Assembly: GCF_921293095.1 (NCBI RefSeq)
Contig: NC_060252.1
Location: forward strand, 6,510,001-6,574,000
Origin: Ischnura elegans
Taxonomy: Eukaryota > Arthropoda > Insecta > Odonata > Coenagrionidae
Direction of reading: 5' to 3'
DNA: 64,000 nucleotides
Made by a program: the position numbers and the translations under genes. A model generated the notes under the pieces. The model saw only the letters and a program-made list of their open reading frames with translations, was not told where the DNA came from and did not search any database. Of this stretch, positions 56,201 to 64,000 are shown one piece after another (within the stretch, counting starts at the first letter, position 1; the number at the start of each line of letters is the position of its first letter).

Positions 56201-59200
56201 GCTTAGGCGTAGCCCCTTTCTCGGAAGTTCCCGCAGATTTGAGTGGGCAAAACCACCCGAACAAAGCTCCTTCTAAGTCTTCATGGTCTGCATTCCTTGG
56301 GCGCTTTTGCTTTTTTTATTGCGAAGAGCAAATAGGAAGATAAATTAATTTCGACACTCTCACATTACTCCTTTATTATTATTTTCTCGCTTAGACGTGT
56401 TTGGTGTTTTTTGGCCGTGGTGACTGCCATCAAATGCTTTCTATTCACGCAACTCACGGACGTGCGGATATGCTGCCGACTGCTTTCTGCCGGCCGAGGA
56501 ACAAAAGAAGATGAAGCATTCGCGAATGCTAGTGCCACAATATTTTCACCAAAATTAACTACTTATTTATCGAACGACAGTTTACCACATAAATTTGAGA
56601 CTGAGCACTCCATTAACTTCATTTCTAACAGATCGCTAGCAATTACAGAGGTTAAGGAGTCTTGATGAAAGTCTTCCGGTGGTGAAACCCTCGCTATGGC
56701 GAGAGTCAGCACCAAAAGGGTCTCGTAAAAACAAATTTTTTTACACGCTTATTATAGGGTCAATTGACGGTGCATCGGCTATCTCTCGTTATAGGGGGAG
56801 TGTCGCTATAGCCCGTACTCGCTTTAACGAGGTTCCACTGTATTATGTTTCGTATTACCTATTTATTAAACTAAAAATACAAGATGTGTGTCAGATCTAT
56901 AATACCTAAAGTCAGTTACGTCCAAGCATTTATGCCATTTACGGGCTTGAGTACACTCTGAGCGCTCCCACCTCACGTTCTTCTTTCGTTAGGCCCAGTT
57001 ATCAGTGGGCGGGGGGGGATTGGGAGGAAGATGGCAGATGGAGAGGGAGTTAGTTCCCCCACCCCCCCATCCTCTTTGGCTGGCTTCATCGCTATAATAA
57101 TATAATGGGCTATGTCTTAAGCGTGGGAACTTAATTCGTAGTGAAACCCCCTCCACCTTTTCACATGTTAGGTATGGAAGTTGAAAGTGCAACATTGTCA
57201 CAATTAGATTGGCGCCCTTATATGACTTTCAACTTATGAAAAGCCAGAGCAACGTTGCCAGTTGCTGCATGCTATCCGGCGATGTACATTTTGATATTTC
57301 ATTTATGCATAGGAATGTAGTTCAATCAAGACATCCGTCAGCTATTGCCATGTAGAAAAGTCATTGTTATGTATTACCAAATTGGTAAAATAACAATCAA
57401 CGTTAGGTTAGCGAGCGAGAACTAAGCACCGCCTGGTTAACAACTGTCCCAAAATTTTGTGAAATCAAAATTACTGTGCTGATAGCAGAAATCCTCTGCT
57501 TAGCGACCAATCATAGTGACTCTTCAATATCTCTCTCCAAAATTCTTTGCAATTCAAAGTTTCATATCATATCAGCAAAACTGGGATGCACTTCCGAGCA
57601 ATCCCTTGAATTTGTTTAAATAAACTTTGATGCGGGTTACCCTCAGGGCTATTTACTATGCGAGCACAATTAAAAAATGCTGATTCCAACACCAGATCAT
57701 TTGAATCTCTTGACAATGATTAAAAGTTCCTATAGACAGCTCTTTTGTCAGAAATAATATTCCGCTCTGAATTTTTCGACGCAGCATATGCACCCTCGCT
57801 AATCTATTTCCATGTGGTGCTTTTATCATAGGCATGTAAACCGCCCAGGGTTTTTTTTTTCGGAGGAACTGAAGATTTTGTACATTCAGAAAAATATATC
57901 ATAGCAATCGCTCTCCAAAAAACTCTCAGACTACAGAGAGGTGAACTCAATGCACCCGATCCTTTGAGCACGACCCGAAGCAGAGAGCTGATGGGACCTC
58001 AGCATTCAGCAGAAGAGAGCAATTGAAAAACTTCCGTCAACTGGATGCGCCCAATCACACGGCAATGGAGAGTTGGGGTGTTGGTGAAAGGTGGAGATTA
58101 TTCGCTTGGAGGGGTGGAGTTCACTCAGCCTCCTTGGCATAGTGGTGTCAGGTGGTTTCCGCGAGTGTGGTGGTTTTGCCAACCAAGGCCTGCAGGGCTG
58201 CCCATAAACGGTGTGATGTTAAAGATGAAAGCTGATTACATTGCCAATGGGGAGAAATATCTTTGCGAGAAACATCTTTGACCACAGAATCATGCAGTAT
58301 TTAAGTGAACCTTTCGGCCAATTCTCCCAGCTCACTGACATACCGGTTAAACATTATTACTCAACAAAACTGATACTGTCGGCATGATGTATTCGCAAAA
58401 TTATCCAAAACTTCCAATGCATACCAACTACATTGATTCCAACAAGTTGCGCTGTTTATGCTCTTCTGGAACTGTTTTCTCCTGAAAGGTTGAAGTCATC
58501 TGTGTGTGAATTACACTGAGTGTGATTGTTTTTCTGACAGCTTGTGTGTAAATTTGCAAACATAGCCAGGCATCATTAACACATTGCATACGGATGGCGA
58601 GAATTCTTGTCATTTTTTTCCCGAACGTTCCGGATGGATGACGAAGATTCTCGTCATTTAGGCGCATACAATAAGTATTCACTTGCGATACGCTTTAAAA
58701 TTGTTTAGGTTGACGCACCTAAATGACGAGAATCTTCGTCATCTGTCCAGAACGTTCGGGAAAAAAATGACGAGAATTCTCGCCATCCGTATGCAATGTG
58801 TTAATGATGCCTGGCTATGTTTGCAAATTTACACACAAGACCTGATTTACACCTGAACCTATGGGGTGACAGAAAATTTTATTGGCCCTCATCAACCAAA
58901 CCAAACAGAAAAACACTTACCCAACAGCCTGGAAAACTTTTCCAGTGGCATCATCATCGAAGATGGCATTATATATTGCTGTTGACAAGTCACTGACAGC
59001 CAATGGCTGCTTGATGGTCTCTTCCCCCTTTTTCCACAATGGTAAGTATCGGTAAGTTCTTCGCCACACATGATTATAATACCTATGGGAGGAGAAAATA
59101 AATTCACAGCATAAGCTTCTATTATTTATGAATCTGATTAAATTCTGTGCTGCAATCAATTTTATGCACTGCAGCAATACTTAAAAAACTATATTAAATC

Positions 59201-60708
59201 CTTATGGAAAATCTTTAAGAACATAAAAGGGAAGGGATAATATTTCCTAAATTAATGAAAACTTGGACAAAATACTTAATAATATCTTTTATCTGGGTTT
59301 GAAAGGAAAATCTAAACGTTATGCTATGAAGAAGTGCCCAAAATTGTATTCCCAAGAAGGAAAGTGGAGTGACATCTAGTAGAATCAGTCCCAACCACAA
59401 TAAATCACAAGGATACATTTCGAATTGAAGTCCATTGACAGTAGCCAAGTATATAAGTATAAAAGCAAAGTACTTTGCTTTTCATTAAATACCTACCTCA
59501 AAAAGCGATCCTCATGACCATACACATCTGATGGGCGAAATATTATAGCATCGGGGAACGCTTCCCTTACAGCATTTTCCCCATGCCATTTTGTTGCAAG
59601 GAATTTGGAACCTCCTTTTACTATTATAGGCTGCATACAAATGACAAATAATATTATTTTTAAAAAGAATATGAGGACAGATACAACGCTAAAGATTCGT
59701 CAAACCAATGGCTATAAGTTAAATACCTTGGGGTTTTCTGCGGCGTTCAACGCTGATACGTGGATGAGCTTCTCCACTCCCATTTCACGGGCAATTCTGG
59801 CAACTTTTGCTGCTCCTTTAATGTTTACATCCTCAAATTTAAAGTTCATTGTTTCCCAATCTCGGCCGATTAGATTGATAACAACATTGGAGTATTGCAT
59901 GACCTGAACAGTTTAAGAAATATGTATCACAGTATTAAGCATTTAAAATCGTTTCTATGAGATTAATGAACGCGTTAATGTTACCTTTCTCAGCGAGTTT
60001 TCATCTCTCAAGTCGTACGGGAAAAACAGAACTTGTCCCAGATCGCCTACCAATTTAAGTCTCCGGACATCATAGCTGTCCCCTCGATATGGTATGATAA
60101 GCTGAGGGAGAAATTTGCTGTTCAAATAATTCGTTCAAATCACAAAATTCAAAGAGTAAAAATAGTGTTGATTGGATACCGTGGTGAACCTCAATGAAGC
60201 TGAACTACGTTTTTGAGGTTGATTATGGATTCACAGGCTTCAAAGAGAAGTGTCAGCAATCACATACCTGAGTACCATTCTTGCCTAACTTATTGCATAC
60301 ATATCTCCCGATAAATCCGGATGCACCGAGAACGGTCGCAACGATTCCATTGAAGCTTGATCGACCCCCAGTGCCCCTCTTGAGAGATGCCGTGTGAGGG
60401 TTTTTAAGAGGTTTCACATCAGTACTATAATGACTGCATGCAATACCAATTGCAGCTAATGGGTGGTGGCCAGCTCCTGCAAATTTTACAACAAGGATAA
60501 ATAATATGAAAAAAATGTCCCAATTGTACAGAAAGCAGTAGTCTGAAAATGCCACAAAATGTTCAAGGAGACAAATTATACTATGCTATTATATTAACAT
60601 TGTTTGTTAGCTAAACTCCAATTCATGAGATAAAGTATAAAACTTTCCATTTACTACTAAATACTTACGAGTAATAAGTAAAGTCTGCTGCAGTGTTAAA
60701 GCCGCCAT
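53240..60708 (-). CDS. NDUFA9: NADH dehydrogenase [ubiquinone] 1 alpha subcomplex subunit 9, complete
   Basis: Accessory subunit of mitochondrial complex I, an atypical short-chain dehydrogenase fold that binds NADPH near the junction of the matrix and membrane arms. Eight exons read on the minus strand: 60669-60708 (ATG at 60706-60708), 60268-60476, 59985-60101, 59727-59903, 59497-59630, 58921-59082, 54389-54578, 53240-53416 (TGA); 401 aa against 377 in human. Key stretches: [19 protein letters not shown] with the Rossmann glycine motif GASGFIG, then [36 protein letters not shown] and WDKMER, all close to human NDUFA9. The first 60 or so residues are the likely mitochondrial presequence and are poorly conserved. 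The intron between exons 6 and 7 (4.3 kb) holds a pogo-like transposon and a large foldback. Minus-strand AATAAA motifs occur at 53198-53203, 52598-52603 and 51921-51926; which is used is unknown. Confidence 0.96.
53790..54220 (-). mobile_element. tRNA-derived SINE, minus strand (NDUFA9 intron 7)
   Basis: Read on the minus strand it has an A-box-like TTGCTTAGTGGTCTGC and a B box GGTTCCAATTCC about 35 bases later. A body follows with inverted words (GGGAAACGTT, TTCCCACGG) at both edges. Boundaries are approximate. Confidence 0.5.
54964..56840 (-). mobile_element. Pogo/Tigger-like DNA transposon in NDUFA9 intron 6
   Basis: 1,877 bp flanked by TA (54962-54963 and 56841-56842), with ends CAGTGCAACCTCGATATAAC and its partner, which in reverse complement reads CAGTGGAACCTCGTTAAAGC. 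Minus-strand transposase pieces survive: a CENP-B-type DNA-binding segment at about 56155-56305 ([25 protein letters not shown]) and a DDE segment at about 55955-56010 ([19 protein letters not shown]). The coding region is broken by stops and frame changes. A second, similar left end (CAGTGGAAGCCCGGTTTAGC) lies at 54760, about 200 bp outside, so the insertion may be nested. Confidence 0.82.
58541..58839. repeat. Large foldback with TTAA boundaries (NDUFA9 intron 6)
   Basis: Arms 58541-58667 and 58713-58839 (127 bp each) are close reverse complements around a 45-base spacer. Inside, TTAACACATTGCATACGG starts at 58576 and its mirror ends at TTAA 58801-58804, as in a piggyBac-type MITE. The inverted similarity, however, extends 35 bp beyond both TTAA sites into what should be unrelated flanks. 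The arms also carry smaller nested inverted words (ACGAGAATCTTCGTC). Confidence 0.85.
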
Positions 60709-61279
60709 GTTTCCAACCCACAAATCAAGAGTTGAGGAAAATATTCGAAACGATATAAAATTTACTTCTCTGTTGACTTTTGATCAAGTAAGAGGATATA
60801 TACTTTCTCGATAAATCAGTATCTGTCGGAGTATTGTTGAAATAATTTTAAAATTATTTACATTTTATTACTCTTTCCTTTATTTATAATTTTGTCTATT
60901 ACGTCTTCAGAAAATACGAATGACGTGAAGCGTACGGTGGTACAGTGGACGAGGTAGACGAAACCGACGAAGCCAGATAAACCTCTCTGGACTTACCCGT
61001 GTCCCGTGTGACAAGTTTAGCGTCAATAGTGTTTTTTTAATTGCCGAAAAAATCTCAAAATTGCTGATTCCATACTTGGGTGCGAATTTTTATGTTTGAC
61101 TGCCTTATGTTATTTTTCGTCCGTACGCAGTTTTGATATCACTGTAAAAGCATTTTATTTTTACGGTATAACTCATTTAATATCTACAGTTTGTTGTAGT
61201 TTTTCGCCGCTGGAGGTGGCTCGTCTGGACTCCATGGTATGTTAAGTGAACGTTTTGGCAAGAGAGATCGTCTGAAATA
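60709..61279. promoter_or_regulatory. Probable bidirectional promoter between NDUFA9 and RNF141
   Basis: The start codons of NDUFA9 (minus) and RNF141 (plus) face away from each other across 571 bp with no other gene. CpG-containing words cluster at about 60910-61010 and 61200-61280, more than in the AT-rich flanks. No TATA box was recognised. Shared promoters are common for head-to-head housekeeping genes; use of this interval by both genes is inferred. Confidence 0.6.
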
Positions 61280-63915
61280 ATGGGGCAGTCTTCAAGTTAT
61301 GACAGCTTGATTCCCCAGTCGGTAGACAACTTGCAGAAAGAGATATGTCGGCACGCAAGAGCATTTACTGAAGTTGCATCCTTATCGTACGATGACTTTC
61401 AAAATTGTTTAGGGGAATTGAATCTTTTGTAAGTTGGAATTCCATGTCAGTATTCGTTAGCTTTAGAGATTTATGTTATCTGTTGTAAACAGTGCAGTGA
61501 TGGGATGACCGATAGTGTGTCCATATTATTCCGTTCTTAGAGTAACAGAGCATGCTGTCTTTATTCCTGCTTGCTTCTACACTCGCCTGATCGTATAATA
61601 TCAACATCCATCCTACCAGCCATTTAACCCTTTCTCGTTGGTTTAAATTGTTCATTGAGATGGTTAACTGCCATTTGTGGTAAAGTGTTGAGAAATGAAA
61701 GTAAATGAGATTTATGCATTGCGTCTGTTACAGGTCAGATCAGTGTGTCGATTCGAATGGCAAGAAGCTAGTATTTGCTATTAAGAAAGGTACAGACTCT
61801 ACTGTATTGTGGAAAGGAACTGTACGGATTGCTTGTGTGAAAATGGATGCGTCAACTAAAAAAGTGGAGAGCTATAGACTCCTGACTCTTAGCCAATTTC
61901 TTCGGGTGAGTATAGTGGTAGCGTTATGAATAATTTATATTTCTTCCTATCCCCTCAATAGTTCACCCAGCGATGGGTAGATTTGAGCTGAGGGTAGATA
62001 GGCGCGCGACTAGTGGCGCGCACTACAAATGGGGAAGCTCGTTGTCCAAGTGAGACATCGCACCGCACCGCACTAAGGGTTGTCCCTCTTCTCAATCCGG
62101 CGTGCCCAATCTCGGGGAAAGTCGTTGTTTATAATTGTGAGTGTAAAGACGGAAAATTACTATACAAGACTGGAGAAATCATATTTGCTATAATACGGAA
62201 ATAATGTTTTTTTCATCGTGTTCTGCGTAATGCACATATAAAAAATTTATATTTTAACATCCTATTCCCAAAATTCATATCAGGAAGTGCTCTTTAATTG
62301 TATTAGTTCATTTTCGATTTGTGGCTTTACTTAATTTTATTTCGGGTTAATATTTATCTGCAATATTTATGAACGGTTGATATAATACACCTTTATGAAA
62401 TTGTCTGGTAAAGTTGTGAAAGTAGTGTGGAAAAGTCTGTATAAAAAAAGTAGTGTATTCCAACTTGATACTGAGGTCGCCTACTATGCTACAATTAAAC
62501 TGAAAAGATACTAAAGTCAGTGGCATTGTTGGCTGATTACGAAGTTGTAATGAGGGAGATGTAAAATATAAAAATAGAATTCGGATGGATAAGCTCCCAA
62601 GGTAGGGCATCTGGTGTGAATTCAAGGAACTTCAGTTTGATGCCTGGTCAAGGCAAATGATTTTATCCCTGTGCAATTTTTGCGCTCAATATGCACTTGT
62701 GCGTAACTCTGGAAAGGTGTGCGTCTGTGGTTATCTCTGTGAGTAGCATATTTTTCATATTTACGTTCAAGAATGGGTGGGGTAGCAGGTAAGAGTGTTT
62801 GGCTGCTGAGGGGGTCTTGGGTTCACATCCTGGGTGAAACCCTACCCAAAATAAAATCCTCCCAATGCAAGGTGGTCCTTGGTGACGGACTGGCCCCCAT
62901 GCCCTGAATGCGTGAAATTGGCACCCCTGTGGCTGGGGCTGGATGAGCTTTATCCTCACCTGGATGCAAACCAACCTTTGGGTTGAATCATTGAGGGAGT
63001 GACTCAAGGAATGGGTCGTTTCCAATATTTTTTGCTCCTAACGCCAGTGCGGTTCCTGGCATCAGTTCTTGGTCTTTGTCAACTGTTTTATTTTCCCTGT
63101 GTAAATTTAAAAAGCTATCACTTAATTTTGTCAGGATTTCACTTAAACCACGTAAATTCATGTTTGAAGTTATCTCACAAGTGATAGATATGTGCGAGTG
63201 CAGGAAATGAAATACCAATCAAAGTTGGATGGAAAATATTTCTGAAACTGGTTTTTCCATTGCCTCAGGCAATCATCAATATGAGATTTGTTTGATACCG
63301 CTTGAAGGCAATCTGAAAAAAAGCTTAAGAGTGTTGAAAAACCTGTTTTTGAGACGTCTTCCTTGCAACTTTAATCGGCATTAGGACTTAGTCTTCGTAC
63401 ATATTCAATCAAGCCAATGAATAGCTCAACTTAATTACTTCCCAAGTAAATAACAGCTATCATGGAGACTCTATTATAAGCATGTGATGTAATTAAAACT
63501 TAGTGAAGGTTCTCAAACTGGTTTTCACATAAATTATTTTGGCACCACTTCTTTTTTGCTCAGTTTCAATTCGGGTTTGGTTCGGTTCAGTTCAAAGCCC
63601 AAGAACTGATGTAACCGAGAGCCAAACTGACACATCCATATTTACATTATTGATGGCCTTTGTGAAGTTCTGAAGTACCTTATGTTAGAGAGGGGATCGT
63701 TTTCACTTTTTTTTCTCATTTTCAGGTCGTCAAAACTTTGGAATGCCAAATAGAAGCTTGTTGGCAAAGCTCTCAAGGTAAGAGTCCAAGCCATAAAGGT
63801 TCACTAATGATTATCCCAAGAGAGCTTTCGGCTGCAACTCATTCAAAAGGTTATGCAGATTCAGAATATCTGAAGAATGCGTCTGCACTACCTCAACATA
63901 ATTGTAACAGGAAAG
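61280..63915 (+). CDS. RNF141: RING finger protein 141-like, N-terminal part (runs off the window)
   Basis: Predicted E3 ubiquitin ligase of the RNF141/ZNF230 family. Three exons are visible: 61280-61428, 61734-61905 and 63726 to 63915 (or 63777). The protein starts MGQSSSYDSL; Gly-2 could be myristoylated, inferred from the MGxxxS start. SLSYDDFQNCLGELN matches vertebrate SLTYEEFLGRVAELN, and the second exon (VFAIKKGTDSTVLWKG, RIACVKMD, SQFLR) matches the RNF141 central domain. The C-terminal RING domain is not in the window and should lie in downstream exons. Exon 3 has two possible donors: a strong gtaaga after 63777, and gttagt after 63915 with the frame open between them. The longer form gives a Ser-rich linker of about the vertebrate length. 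The gene is divergent from NDUFA9, with about 570 bp between the two start codons. Confidence 0.85.
62773..63010 (+). mobile_element. tRNA-derived SINE, family 2, copy 2 (RNF141 intron 2)
   Basis: B box GGTTCACATCC preceded by AAGAGTGTTTGGCTG. The body (GGACTGGCCC, CCTGAATGCGTGAAATT, GGATGAGC, TCACCT) parallels the copy at 6920-7170. CAAGAATGGG at the left edge and CAAGGAATGGG at the right may be the target duplication. Confidence 0.7.
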
Positions 63916-64000
63916 GTTAGTTTTAATGGGTGAGCTGTTCCATTGAGCAAATTAGAGTATTGGTACATATATGGAATATGTAGTGCCTCAACTAACTCAC

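Overview
The window is nuclear DNA of an arthropod, almost certainly an insect. Genes are split into short exons with GT/AG introns, the background is AT-rich, and the introns and spacers are full of small DNA transposons, SINEs and worn LINE pieces. One of the four genes encodes neurotactin, a cholinesterase-like adhesion protein known from insects. The repeat-rich texture would fit a hemimetabolous insect such as a damselfly or dragonfly, but that is a guess; the gene content supports insect only.

Layout. (1) 1-9219: a gene-poor stretch with a CpG-rich block near 400-830, hAT-like miniature elements, two tRNA-derived SINE families, an unrecognised minus-strand exon-like ORF (4924-5168) and a 0.36 kb inverted repeat. 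(2) 9220-16969, plus: neurotactin, six exons seen, N-terminal start not found. (3) 16970-26865: spacer with LINE remnants, several foldbacks (one a perfect 66 bp palindrome) and a widely spaced inverted repeat. (4) 26866-46525, plus: complete TBCK in 14 exons (881 aa: pseudokinase, TBC RabGAP domain, rhodanese-like domain). Its introns hold a 1.67 kb hAT-like element with a perfect 8 bp target duplication, a partial copy of TBCK's own exon 5, and a LINE cut by a hAT-like MITE. (5) 46526-53239: spacer with a 1.34 kb mariner bounded by TA. (6) 53240-60708, minus: complete NDUFA9 in eight exons (401 aa, respiratory complex I). Its largest intron holds a pogo/Tigger-like element and a 0.3 kb foldback with TTAA boundaries. 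(7) 61280 to the right edge, plus: the 5' half of RNF141, head to head with NDUFA9 across about 570 bp that probably acts as a shared promoter.

The four genes are unrelated in function (adhesion, Rab/TOR-linked trafficking, respiration, ubiquitin ligation) and do not form a pathway. All gene models come from reading splice sites and comparing with remembered family sequences; reading phase closes at every junction used. I saw no convincing new multi-gene system. The most unusual features are the repeated local inverted duplications (foldbacks), some with short direct repeats at their ends, and the duplicated exon end inside TBCK.
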